Source: Rachicladosporium sp. CCFEE 5018
Taxonomy: Eukaryota; Ascomycota; Dothideomycetes; Cladosporiales; Cladosporiaceae
Length of the DNA stretch: 64,000 nucleotides
Reading direction: 5' to 3'
NCBI GenBank assembly: GCA_002077045.2
Contig: KZ111140.1
Coordinates: forward strand, 2,940,333 to 3,004,332
Shown here: piece by piece, positions 31,459-42,443 of the stretch
Layout: every line of letters begins with the position of its first letter
Position numbering within the stretch: position 1 is the first letter of the stretch
The notes under the pieces: model-generated
The model's database searches: none
Seen by the model: the letters and a program-made list of their open reading frames with translations, nothing else
What the model was told of the DNA's origin: nothing
Translations under genes and position numbers: made by a program

Positions 31459-32136
31459 CTATGGTGCTGGTAGTGGGCCAGAGGGTAATCGCCTTGTTGT
31501 GAGGCCAGCAGTGCCTGGGGTTGACGAACGTGCTGTACGGACAGCGACTAACCTGGTATTCGCTCGCGGTCGACGAGCAGGACCCGGCAAAGGTCCCATC
31601 ACTTGCGAAATCTGTTGCGCCCGAGCCATATCTCGGGGAGCCTGCAGCCCCGGTCTTAGAGGTGCTACGATGCTCAGTCGTTCATATTGATCCGTTAGCG
31701 CTCGGATAGATCCAGTGCGTCCCGAATTCGCCGCTGAGGTCAGATTGGAGAGGTCGAGCTGGCCTGTGAACATAGCTTGCTATAGACAACGTATGACCGT
31801 CTGCTGAAGTGCAATGTGTTCAGCCATGAGCTGTAGTCGGCCGATATCTGTCGCCCGTATTAGCACGTGAGCATGTCCGCAACAGGAGAAACACCTACCA
31901 TCGCCTCGAGCGAAACGTGGACCCATGCGTGCAAAGTGCCGATCGTACTCGCCCTGCACTCTCGTGCGACCCAGCGCCAGCGAGTTCTCCGTCTCTCCTT
32001 GTCTTGCGGCATCTGCTTCACTACGCTGCTGTGCTTCTCTGCGTGACTCCCAGGAATTGTACAGAGCGGCAGAGCCCTGGAACAGAGATACAATGCCCGC
32101 GACTGCGGCCGCGGTCAAGAGCACCTCCGCAGGCAT
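31459..32136 (-). pseudogene. Unrecognised fungal protein with in-frame TAG
   Basis: From the ATG at 32136 the frame encodes a hydrophobic N-terminus (about residues 5-20, rich in Ala, Val and Leu), then a charged helical segment. An in-frame 51-nt intron (31848-31898; TGCTAAT branch point, ACAG end) is likely. At 31780-31782 a TAG interrupts the frame; directly after it the same frame stays open for another ~100 codons to 31459 (QLDLSNLTSAANSGRTG...). No intron of credible size bypasses the TAG. Either the protein ends there and the rest is untranslated, or this is a nonsense allele. I do not recognise the family; the N-terminus loosely resembles fungal death-fold-type N-terminal domains, but this is weak. 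Confidence 0.45.
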
Positions 32137-32452
32137 AGTGTCGAGTCACAAGACTAGCTCGCGACAAGTCTCGCGAGGAACGCGACTGTGAGAGCAAGAT
32201 GCCGAAATGCCCAGATTGACTTACGGCGGGCAACGATGAGCGTATCACTCTCAACTTTTGGCAGCGACCTTGGGCTGCAAGGCCATCGAGTGGGCGAAGA
32301 TGAGCCTGTATCTCAGCCTCGCAGCAGGAGGGCGGCCTCAATCGGCATCACAGGTCTTTAGCTGCGGATAGAACCGTACCAATTACGAGCACTTGGAATC
32401 TAGGAGCGGCTCTGCGTTGGGGCATGCGATGAAATCAGTCCGCACTGTGCCC
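32137..32452. other. Short intergenic region
   Basis: About 316 nt between the start of the unknown gene and the stop of the molybdate transporter, both on the minus strand. No feature recognised. Confidence 0.45.
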
Positions 32453-33784
32453 TCATTCAAGCTGTACAGTTCTCCGCCGGCCTCTAAAATCAGCCGCCCA
32501 CGCTGGCAGTTGTAGGCTCCAATGCCAAAGCATACCCACGGTGAAGCCGATCGCATCATTTTTACAAGCCAGGCAGCCAGCAACGGTGACTAGCATTACC
32601 ATGTAGCGATTGTTGCCTTGCTTCTGAATGATGACTTTCGTCTCCTCTGCCGGACTACCGTCGCTCGACTGCCTCTCAGCCTGCTCCCACAGATCTGAAG
32701 TATCACTGGCGCCCTGACCTACCTTTGCCAGTTCGACACCAGCTGCTATGACCATGACGCCCAGTATACTCTTGGGGAAGTGCTGCAGAAGTGGCACGAT
32801 AGCATTGCCCGCAAAGAGACCTAGGATTATCTTGACAATTCCAAGTAGTATGATGCTGGCGCCAGATCGTGCTCCGAAGTGATACTGACCTGCTAGACCA
32901 CCAGAGCCGTGGCATATTGGCATAGCACCGAACCAGCAGCCAATAAGGTTCCAACAGGCTACTGATAAGCCGATGGAGGTCGTCGATGGAGTGGGTGGAA
33001 TTGTCGGGAAGAGGTTGGCTGAGAGCGACGCCACAGCTAGAATGGAGTTGAGAGTCGTAAGCGGCAGCTGAGGCAGTGCAGCATCGATGGCTCCAGTCAC
33101 CCAAGACTTGCGTCCAGGTATGTGCCCTTCTGTGTGCCAGAATTGAGATGTTGAAGACTGCACAGCATGAACGTTGCTCGGCACCGAGAACATAGCCAAG
33201 AAAACCGCTAGCAGTGTCATGATGAGCGCGTATGGGAAGCATTTGACGTGCTTAGAACCCAGCAGCGTCAGAAAAGCTCCCACAGCCAGCAGCTTATTGT
33301 CTTCGAATGGTGACTGCCATGACAAGGGCAAAATGAGATTACTACCTGCGCTGATGACTAGGCTGAGGCCTGCACCTACTTGAATCCCCTTGACCACAGG
33401 GAGAGGCACCACTCGATTGAGCCATCGTAGCAGACCGGTGACGCTCAGCATGAGCACCGCGATAGCGACTGTCAGTCCGGCGGCTGCTGTTTCGTCCTTA
33501 TTGAATTTCTGACTGATCGCTATAGCTGCGATAGCCTTCATCGGTTGTACTGGAAGAGGAATGCCAAAGACCGCGCCAGTAACTATATTGGCCAGACCAG
33601 AGAAGACCAGCGTAGCCGAAAGATCGATTGATCCCTGGACGGCCAGCGCTATCATGAGAGGAAGCAGGGTGCCCAAATCACCCAGGGACCCCGAGATCTC
33701 AGCCAGTGGCGCATCGCGGATGGTGCGTAGGTTGTACGCGACGATCGTCTGAAGATGTGCTCGCAGACCACCGAGACGATCCAT
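32453..33784 (-). CDS. MOT1-type molybdate transporter
   Basis: Single exon, 443 aa, about ten hydrophobic segments. It shows the two signature motifs of the MOT1 branch of the sulfate/molybdate transporters: EISGSLGDLGTLLPLM with IPLPVQPMKAIAAIAI in the first half, and a second P-x-CHGSGGLAGQYHFGARSG motif in the second half. STAS domains of sulfate permeases are absent, as expected for MOT1. The family imports molybdate for molybdenum-cofactor enzymes such as nitrate reductase. A 15-nt perfect inverted repeat lies 30 nt before the ATG. Confidence 0.88.
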   Translation of the reverse strand: MDRLGGLRAHLQTIVAYNLRTIRDAPLAEISGSLGDLGTLLPLMIALAVQGSIDLSATLVFSGLANIVTGAVFGIPLPVQPMKAIAAIAISQKFNKDETAAAGLTVAIAVLMLSVTGLLRWLNRVVPLPVVKGIQVGAGLSLVISAGSNLILPLSWQSPFEDNKLLAVGAFLTLLGSKHVKCFPYALIMTLLAVFLAMFSVPSNVHAVQSSTSQFWHTEGHIPGRKSWVTGAIDAALPQLPLTTLNSILAVASLSANLFPTIPPTPSTTSIGLSVACWNLIGCWFGAMPICHGSGGLAGQYHFGARSGASIILLGIVKIILGLFAGNAIVPLLQHFPKSILGVMVIAAGVELAKVGQGASDTSDLWEQAERQSSDGSPAEETKVIIQKQGNNRYMVMLVTVAGCLACKNDAIGFTVGMLWHWSLQLPAWAADFRGRRRTVQLE

Positions 33785-33813
33785 CTTATTTGCGATCGAA
33801 ACTGTGGTTGAAG

Positions 33814-33828
33814 TTGGACGACGTCCAA
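33814..33828. promoter_or_regulatory. Palindrome in the molybdate transporter promoter
   Basis: The sequence TTGGACGACGTCCAA is a perfect 7+1+7 inverted repeat, 30 nt upstream of the transporter ATG. It lies in a 178-nt divergent promoter shared with the ankyrin gene. A regulatory role is only a guess. Confidence 0.3.
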
Positions 33829-33962
33829 AAACTTAGTCGACCTCATGCGTCGACCACTAGCTGCCGCTTATCCCGAGCCAATGAGCTTCGTACAAAAAGT
33901 TGATCTACTTCGTTTGTGAATCCTGCTGATATCAAACTCGTCGACAGCGCATTCACAACAAC

Positions 33963-34662
33963 ATGGCTTCAAGCCAATCACCGTCACTGACGGCCGACGA
34001 CATTGATGATCTGCTCTACTACACCCGAGTCAACGAAAAGGATGAGCTGCTCAAAACGATCGACGAGCTCGCGCAAAAGTACCAGTGCAGCAAAGAGACG
34101 ATACTACAGGCTGGCATAGACCCCGAATCAGGCAACAGCACATTACACTATTGCGCAGCAAATGGACTCGCAGGTGTGTAGTCTATCGACAGTATTGGCG
34201 AAGCATGAGGCTAAGTACAAGTCAGATCTCCTACCCACTCTTTTCCAAATCCTTCCCAAACCTTCACCTCAAGTCAATGGCGCCGCTCCTTCAGCGCAGA
34301 CCTCATCGTTTCCAAGTCTTATCAACCGTCAGAATGCGCAAGGCAGCACGCCCTTACACTGGGCGTCACTGAATGGTCAGCTCCCTGTCGTGAAACTCCT
34401 CATCGAGGCCGGCGCAGACATGTGGATCAAGAATTCAGCCGGTCATCTTGCCATGTTCGAAGCTGAGCGCGCCGACAAGGGCGAAGTTGTGCAGTACTTG
34501 TTGGAGGCTGGTGGCAAGGAAGTGGAGAGTCTCGGGCATGAGGGTCAGCCAAGCAGCGAGGACGTCCAGGACATTGATGCAGAGGCGCCTAGCGGTGAGT
34601 CTGCAGCTGCCGGAGCCGGCAAGGATACAGATGTCACGATGGAGGAGGCAGGACCGGGTTGA
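33963..34662 (+). CDS. YAR1: Ankyrin-repeat protein, YAR1-like
   Basis: Two exons (33963-34173 and 34226-34662; 52-nt intron) give 215 aa. Two clear ankyrin repeats are visible: GNSTLHYCAANGLAG at about residues 58-72 and GSTPLHWASLNGQLPVVKLLIEAGADMWIKN further on, followed by an acidic C-terminal tail. Size and arrangement match yeast Yar1, the chaperone that protects ribosomal protein uS3 before assembly into the small subunit. Other small ankyrin proteins look alike, so the name is likely rather than certain. It is divergent from the molybdate transporter. Confidence 0.72.
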
Positions 34663-35798
34663 AGTAAGGTCAATGACTACTGTCCGCGAAGACGGTGATT
34701 CCCCGCCGTTGTGGCTCTACCTGAGCGCGAATGGCCCGGTCTCTCCACCGCACTATACTACAGACGAAGCTCTGCATTTCGGTCGTCACGAGAGATCTCA
34801 CCGATCTGCGCTACGAGTCACGATTGATGCGAGTGTGCCAGTTCGAACTGACTTGAATGGTCGCGCACAGAATCGCGTCAACGGGAAAACAATGTCATGG
34901 GTCAGGCCCGGGACATGCTGGAGATTCGCGACTAGAGCGACCGGCGAAGCGAGACTGTCTCGAATTGGACATTCAAGCGTATATATGTGCACCATTCGCT
35001 GCCGGTCTACTTGCTTCACGGTAAGTTGCGAAAACCAGGTTATCATCTGCCAACCGGTTGCACTCACAAAGTCCTTCCACCTTGAGGGCCCCGCCCAATC
35101 ACTTTCTTCCAGTCCGACTGTAAGGTTAATACCATATAAGCTCGCCACAGATGCTATGTGATCACGACTCGAAGTTCAAATATTTGCAGAGGGTTAGGGT
35201 TGATAACCCCAACCACACATCCTCGAGACCGGTTTCGAGCAACAAACTCCATGTAGTAACGTCCACGATCGATCCAAGCTTGCCAAAGTGATGACTGGGT
35301 GTGTAGCAATATGCTGTTGAAACTTGAGGCCAATAATGTGTCGTACTCAGCATGATCAAGCGATCTTCGCATCTCATGGCCACATCTACTAGACTTGGAA
35401 ACAAAGAGGCACACCTGCGACTCCACCTTAAACAAGACGCCAGCTTCATCCCGAACGTTTGGGTACACCTACCTTGCCGCTTTGGACCCCAGGCATCGAT
35501 AAGGGCAGTGAGACGCGACAACAGAGAAGAGACACTGGGGCGAAGTCGAAGAGCCAACTCATACACTAGCGCGACTACTCAGCTACAGCTACTTTCGCAC
35601 TACCAGTGCCGCGAGGCAACATTCCGACGTAGCGAATCTCTTCACATCGCCAACCAGAGGAACATTCCATTCGAGACCACACTGTGCAGGGGTCATCAAC
35701 CGAATCCAGCCTTTCCATCATAAACCCAAACACCCACCCTCAAACCACCATCCGTCCGAGCATAAGAGCTGCACCCACTAATACCTGCCCACCAACTC
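34663..35798. other. Intergenic region between convergent genes
   Basis: About 1.1 kb between the ankyrin gene and the 3' end of the demethylase gene. ORFs on both strands (for example 35162-35566) lack motifs, and I do not support them. No repeat recognised. Confidence 0.45.
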
Positions 35799-38700
35799 CT
35801 AATCGATGAACTCATCCATGCCCGCACTCTTCTGCCCAGCCCCGAAACCCACCCCTGACTCGCCCTCAACCGGCAACGGCGCATCGCTCAGACTAGGATC
35901 AACCATCATAGTAGCCGTAGGCGCCGGCAACTGCACACTCCCCTGATCAACCAACTCCTCGAACCCATCATTCCCTGCCCCAGCGCTGACCTGACTCCCT
36001 CCGAAAGCCGGACTATCGAGACTAGCTTGCGCCAGACCCGCGAGACCAGGAGGCTGAGAGGGCTTGGGCGAGTCGAACATGCCGCCGCGGGGGATGGTAG
36101 GGTAGTCGGATTCAGCTTGACGGACGTTGGGGCTGTCGAAGAGGTTGCCGCCGAAATGTGGGGAGGCGGGAGAGATGCGGGTGCCGGTGAAGGAGCCGCG
36201 GGGAGAGTATTGAACGGGTGATTCGAGGCGACGAGAGCTGGGTCCGGCTTCGTTGTCTTGACCTGAAGGGGAGCCGGCGCCGGAGAACATAGACTGCTCG
36301 CGGAAGGCGGAATTGGGCGCCGCAGTGGAGGTGGGTGAGTTCTTGTGGTTGACTTCGTAGCCGAAGGCTGGCATGTGAGGGAGGGACATCATGCGTGCGG
36401 TGAAGGCTTCGACGTCATCGGGTGGGTTGGGATCGTTCATGAGGATGCGGCGCATCTTGTCGAGCTTCTCGCGATTCATGTGAGGCTCTGCGGCGAGCAT
36501 CTTCATCGCCACAGGAGCGCTGGCGAGCGAGCCGAGGACTTGGATAGCGAGAGCTGTGAGACCTGGCTTTGGCGCCGGCTGAGGCGTGCCGAGAGTCGAG
36601 CCCACGAGCGGATTAGGGGCAGGCGACGAGGATGCAGTGCCAGCAGGCTGCAAAGGCTGATTCTTGCCCGGCGCATCTGACTGCTTGCGCCTCGCAATAT
36701 GCGGCTTGATCTTGTACTGCTGCGGCAAGTCCTCCGGATTCGTAATGCCCAACTGCGCCATGATCTTCTGCTGCTTCGTCGGACGAGGCTTGCGTGTAGA
36801 CTGCGAGGTATCGATCACTGGAGGCGGCTCCGGCGCAACAGGCGCGAACTTGTGCAGCTCCTGGCGAAGATAGTTCGTCTCGTACGACAGCAGTATATCC
36901 GCGCCCTCGATCTTGCGCAAGTGGAAGCGAAGCAAGGACACCTCATCAGGGGACGTGACGAGCGGGTTGACGTACGGGCGCAAGAACTCCCTGTACTCCT
37001 GCCCAGCGTCGCAGATGCTCATAAGAGTCATCTCCTCCTCCGGCTGGAAGGGCAGTTCCGGCACCTCGCGATACCAATCCTGCAAGTCCTCGATCTTCGG
37101 CCGTGCAGCATCACGCGGAATCTTGACGCGCCAGTCGCAAATCGGGCAGGTGTACTTGTCATCCTCCTTCACTTTGCCTCTGGCGATCTTGAGACACTTG
37201 CCGTGGTACCATTCGTGGCAGAGCTCGCACTCGATCATCATGCCAGCCTCGGGGCGTCGACAGACACAGAAGACGTCTCTGCTAGAGCTGCTTCCGTCGG
37301 TCATGCGCTCGACTTGCGTGTCCGCGGAAGGGCTATTGGCGCGGGATGAAGGCTCGACAGGTCCGCGAGGGGTGTCGCGAAGGTCAAAGCAGGCAAGATT
37401 GCGCTCGTTTACGATCTCCATGTGCTGTGCTAGGATGTGCAGAGGCGCGTTGGCTTTGCCGAACAATTTCTTCCCCTTCCGCATCCAGTCTTCGTGACGC
37501 TTCTGCTCTTTTTCCAAGTCGATTGTGCCAGTCGGCTTACTCTGCAACTCCTCTAGTGTAGTCATCACATCGCGAACCTCCTTGTACATCGGGCGCTTAC
37601 GGAAGTCGCTCTCCTTGCTGCGCTCGTACAACGAGATGATGCGATCCTGGACTTCGCGCTGCTTCTTCAGGATGCTGTCGACGCGTGCGAGAGTCTCTGC
37701 ATTGACAGGCAGTGTGATTGCTTGACGAGACAATGCATCCAGCTGCTGGTAGTGCACTTGCTCGACGTTCATCAGCTCAAGCGCCTTTTGCTCCCACAGT
37801 TCACCCTGAGCCTTGTGCTCGCGGAAGAACAGGACGTCGGAATTACTCTCAGGCACACCGATCGCAAGACCTTCCTGAATGAACGCCTCGATGTCGCTAA
37901 GCGTGTTGTTTTGCTCGTAGTTGTCTGAACTTGGCCGCTTCGCCTTCGCCTGATCATCCCAGCGCAATCTCTTAAGTAAACGCTCGAGCTGCTCAACCTC
38001 TGGCATATCGACATGGAACTCCTTGCCACGCTCAACAAGCTCTTCGAAGTCAGAAGTAGTCTTAGCGCGGATGTTATCCAACGCGTCCACAGCATCTCGC
38101 TGAAACTGCTTGATGTTGTCTGCACGCTCTCGCAATGTGTGAAACTCCGGACAGTCGAAGGAGATCTGCTCTGCCTTTGCAAGAAGATTGATGATGTTCT
38201 CGACTTTGCGAAGCTCCTTCTCTCGCTCCTCGAGATCGGCGGCCTTCGAGTTGCCTTTGCGTCCGAACTTGGTGCTCTTGCGCCGCTCTTGCTGCTTGCG
38301 GGTGATGTAGACCGTAGCCTCTTCCACCCACTCGTTGCACTTCTCCACGAATCGACGCAGATCTGGCAGCTGAGGCAAGTCGTACTGGATCTTCTCGCCC
38401 TCAGCAAGCAGCGTGCGCAAGTGCTTCAGCGACGGCTTGGCATTGTCGTCCAGCTCCCCATCGACTTTCGCAGCCCAAGTCTCCGGAATGTTCGCCTTGT
38501 CGACGACTTTGCGCACGGTCGCGTCGAGCTGCGCATCAGTCATCTTGAAGAAAAGCGTGTGCTCGCCGTTGTGGCCAGAGTAGCGCTCGGACTCGGGCGC
38601 ATCACAGCACTCGAAGTGACCCGCGTGAAGCAAGCACATCGTCTTCTTCGTCTTGCTGCAGACCACGCGGGAGAGGTAGCAGTAGCTCTTGCAGAACGTG

Positions 38701-41380
38701 CAGACCAAGTCATCCTCTTCGAGGTGATCGGTGTCGGAGATCTCAGCCGCCTTCTCGTAGCGTGGTCCAACATACGGCTCGGTCGCAGCTGTACCAGTGT
38801 CGCCGTTGTCGCTCTGCGTGAAATGCTTCCTCGCGTACACTTCGTTCTCGTGCATGCGCTCCATTGCAGGGCCTAGCCACTTCGCAGTTGTGATATTGTA
38901 AGATCCAGATGCTGCAGTGAGCAGGAGCTCGTCGTGCGAGAAGCAAGGTTGCTTCCTGTAATCGCGTAATCGCTTGACACCCTCTGCGCCGAACGGCTCC
39001 CAGTCGCTGGGTGCGAAATTGACAGCCTCATTCAGATTGAAGCCATGGTTGAAGCCAGCGTGATACGACTTGGGACACGTGACGACGAATTGCCCGGCAT
39101 GCTGATCCAGCGCATATACTCGCACACCTGCCTGCCGCAGCTTCTCTGGCTTCGCAAGAGTGACCAGCTGGAAGAGAATATCTGGCTGACTGTCGAACAA
39201 CTCCGGCATCTCGGCTTTCATAGCCTCCTCAAACTTCTCCGTGTCCTCGCCGGGAATGCCGTACCAAGTCTTGGTCTCGCCGAAGTGCTGGTAGTTGACT
39301 GAGTATGCGAAGTGATCCTCGTTATGCCAGCAGAAGGTCGAGAAGATCATACCGACATACAGCCACGGCACAGTCATACCAGAGATGTCTGTCTTGATGT
39401 GTCGGAAGAGGCTCTCCTTATCGAGCGGCCAGATGTTGAGATTCCAAGGATCAGTGGAGTACGGATCTCGAGGCTGCTTCTCGATAGTGGGGAAGCCACT
39501 GCCGTGGGTCGTTGAGTGAATGTCAGCGCCGTATTCGACCTCAATGGTGTCGTTCGGATCATTGACCAGTCGCCAAAATTCGCGCTCGACATCTTGCTGT
39601 TCTAGCTTGTGCTTGATCTCGTTGAATGGACTGAACTGCTTGGGCAGGGTCGCGAAGTGGTGCTGCTTGAACTCTGTAGCCTTGCGCTGGAAGCCAGACA
39701 GGGAGTACACATCACCCTCGTCAAAACCATACTCGCTGTTGCCCACCAGGCACCGCGGACAATGCCACTCGTACTCAGGACGTTGTTTCAGTGGCGGATC
39801 CAAGCAGTACGTGTGCCAAGCGCTGTCGCAGCTCTCGCAGACCACGCGCTTAGCCTGGTCTTCGGGCTTACCACAGCCTTCGCAGATCTCTCCTGGCCTA
39901 TAGTTGCCGCGATCTTTCAGTTGCTTCTCCCTGTTGGCGCCCATGCGCGAGTGATGCATGTTGCTGCCATGGATGATCGGTGCATCAGTTCGCACCCGCT
40001 TGCTGCGGCGACCCGACCCGTCATCGTCACCCTCGACAGACAGCTCGCTATGCTGACGCTTGAGAGCGGTGACACCGTTCGGGTGGGGAGCAATGGTGAC
40101 ATGACCGTTGGTTGTAGGTGGTGTTTGCATGTTGGGCATCGGCACGGGTGTCGAGGTTGGCGGACGCGAGTCGTGCAGACCATTCGAACCATTCATGTTG
40201 TTGACAGCAGCAAAGCTGGGTGTGGGGCTGTGGTTGACCGCTGTGAAGCCAGCTCCGGCATTCACAGGTGTGAAACCACCGACAGATGGCTGTGCTGGAG
40301 ATGGGCTGGGCGCGTCATGAGGTACAGCAGGCATCGGTGGGCGGGGACTTTGGTTGTCGATGGTGGCGTGCAAGGCATTCGACGCGTTCATCACTACAGC
40401 CTCCTGCTTGACATCAAGTGGTGTACCAGGCTGTGGTCGCTTAGCCGGAGATGGCGCAGGCGATGGTGTGAAGGGTCCACCGTTCATCCACTCCTTGTAC
40501 TGCTGCACACCCGGGGTAGCCAGTCTTAGGTACTCCTCGTACGGGAGCAGCCATTTCTGATATGAGTTCTTGAGCGATGTCGACAACGATGACATGATCT
40601 TCCCGCTATACCCAAGATCTCGCCCGACCTCAGCCCATCTCTTGCCCTTGCATACCGAGTCGAAACCACCTTTGCGCTCGACCGTCTTCTTCAAGCGGAA
40701 CAGATCGAGTGGACGCTTGTCGACGCTAGGGAAGCGGTTGAGAGAGTGGCCATTTTGCTTGTGAAACTTGGCTAGTTGATCGAGGTATTCGTTGCTGACG
40801 CGATTGCCACCTTCGACAGAGTTGAGTTCTTGACGACGGGTCCGGAAGTGGAAGCGCTATGTCGAAGTTAGCATTGGATGAGACCGTGTAGTGTTGTAAC
40901 ACGTCTCACCTCAGTGTTGATAGCGAAGGGCGGATTCCAGTTTTCGGGCGGGATAATCTTCATGATGCCATACTTGCTACCCTCAGGTGCAATCTTGCGC
41001 ATGTACTCCATCGGGTCTCGAAACTCGTCTTCGGTCGGACGAAACGTCGGAGCCTCAGGCAGATCGAACAGGCGCTCAGTCTTGGGCTCGTCGCTTGGCA
41101 AGCCTGGGTGACCGCGTCGCAGGACAGTCGACATATCGAGCGGCTCAGCCCGACGTGCGCTAAGGGGGATCGCATGATTGTTGCCAGATGGTGGTCCATT
41201 AAGTGTCCCAGCGGCAGAGACTCGACCTCTGAATGTCATGGGTGGTGGCGGGTTCATCGCGTTGGGTGGTGTGTCGGACGCGGGGCTGAGACGGGACATT
41301 GGAGGGGAGCCCGCCATCGTGGGAAAGGCTGAAGGCGACCCATTGTGGATGGGCGCCGGCGGGAGGGATATCACACTCAT
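35799..41380 (-). CDS. KDM5: KDM5/JARID1-type histone H3K4 demethylase
   Basis: Two exons (40910-41380 and 35799-40856; 53-nt intron) give 1842 aa with the full KDM5 domain order. JmjN at about residues 112-155 (FRPTEDEFRDPMEYM...NWNPPF); ARID across the splice junction to about 270; PHD1 at about 480-530 (CEGCG...CDSAWHTYC); JmjC with iron ligands His and Glu in WHNEDHF near 668-670 and the distal His in HAGFNHGFNLNEAVNF near 757; C5HC2 zinc finger (CTFCKSYC...CLLH) at about 900; a PLU-1 coiled region; PHD2 at about 1355-1400 (CVCRRPEAGMMIECELC). The C-terminus is low-complexity. The family removes H3K4me3/2 using Fe(II) and 2-oxoglutarate; S. pombe Lid2 is a counterpart. Confidence 0.93.
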
Positions 41381-42443
41381 GGTGAGTGAGTCGCCGTCTG
41401 TGGTGAACGAGTGTGGATAGTGGTGATTGGTATAGGTGGTTAAGTGGGTGGGTGCAGCTGCCTATGCAACACACTAGCGAGATATGTGTGATATCGAAGC
41501 TTCTTGCGACAACCTCGCTGCATGTGTGCGGCGCGTCCGTCGATGATCGCACTCTCTCAGCAGCACCGCAAAAGCAGACATCACTTCACGCGTTTTCGTG
41601 TCGTGCGTGCAGCAGCATGAAGGCGCAGCACCAAACCAATGCAGCCTCCGACATTGTGCACACTACTTTTGGCCTGCTTGACCGCAGCCGATGAGCTCCC
41701 GCGAATCAGCAAGACATGGCGTCGACTAGCGTGGTGACAGCACTTGCGTTCCTGCAGACGAGGTGGAGCAGTGTGGCCGCCGCTTGGTGGGCGATGCGCC
41801 TGTGCGTCCGACACCAACGCCGTCGTCCCGGCATCCCCAGAGACTATCGCGAATCGCGCGTCCACTAACTTTCGTACCTGGCCATCGCCAGTCCACTCGC
41901 CGCTGTGCCGTGGGACCTTCCACGCCGTCGATCTATTCTTTACCCACGCCATTCCCCATCATTCGTCTCTTGTAGCTGAGACCAGGGTTTTCATCTACCT
42001 GATTGTCTTTCCTCGTCCGCACTCGTGCGCTTCTTCCATCGTCATTCTTCTATTTCGTTTCCCGTACTTCAGTACTAATCTCGATCCCTGTGCTACCGGC
42101 CCTCGATCAGACCTGTCACTCCTTTGAGGTCTCTTCGATTGTGCCTGTTGTTATACCATCGACCACCAAGCAGATCTCTGCCAGCGACCATACCGACACG
42201 CACGGTTCGCAACAGTGATCACCCACATCAGTCATTCCTTGGACCAACAACATCTTCTTGTATTTCGATCTGTACAAGTGTATCTACTAGCAACACCGTA
42301 CCATAATCTGCCAAGCAATCTCCGGCATCGACAAGTAGTCGACATCTCAAACGACCGGATCACAATATGTAAGTCGATAGTATTAAGCCAGCGAGCGATA
42401 GCAATACTAATGACTTTTCAAGATTTCCGGATCAACCACGACA
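41381..42443. promoter_or_regulatory. Divergent promoter and 5' UTR of the demethylase and Msn2-like genes
   Basis: About 1.06 kb. The part from about 41930 to 42360 is strongly pyrimidine-rich, typical of fungal transcription start regions and long 5' UTRs. A 5' UTR intron is listed separately. No protein-coding gene is supported. Confidence 0.5.
42369..42422 (+). other. 5' UTR intron of the Msn2-like gene
   Basis: A textbook intron (GTAAGT donor, ACTAATGAC branch point, CAAG acceptor; 54 nt) lies 21 nt before the ATG at 42444. The reading frame upstream of it reaches a stop without an ATG, so it is in the leader. Stress-factor genes often carry long regulated leaders. Confidence 0.6.

Larger units (their letters stand above)
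26223..31588. repeat. Duplicated segment, copy 2 (right of assembly gap)
   Basis: Second copy of 20752-26122. It begins at the first base after the gap and runs in the same orientation. To its right, the sequence continues into unique DNA without a break. The PQ-loop gene is cut at its left edge, while the unknown gene at the right edge is full length; in copy 1 the reverse is true. Confidence 0.9.

Noticed and set aside
20752..31588. Repeat-induced point mutation (RIP) as cause of the differences between the two copies
   Set aside because: Differences I compared include transversions (for example a/t, g/c and c/a), small indels and transitions in both directions without a clear CpA-to-TpA bias. 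One nonsense change (CAA to TAA) fits RIP, but the other (TAC to TAA) does not.
34448..35566. ORFs of 237 codons (plus) and 134 codons (minus) after the ankyrin gene
   Set aside because: The first is an out-of-frame shadow of the ankyrin gene running into its 3' region; the second has no recognisable feature.
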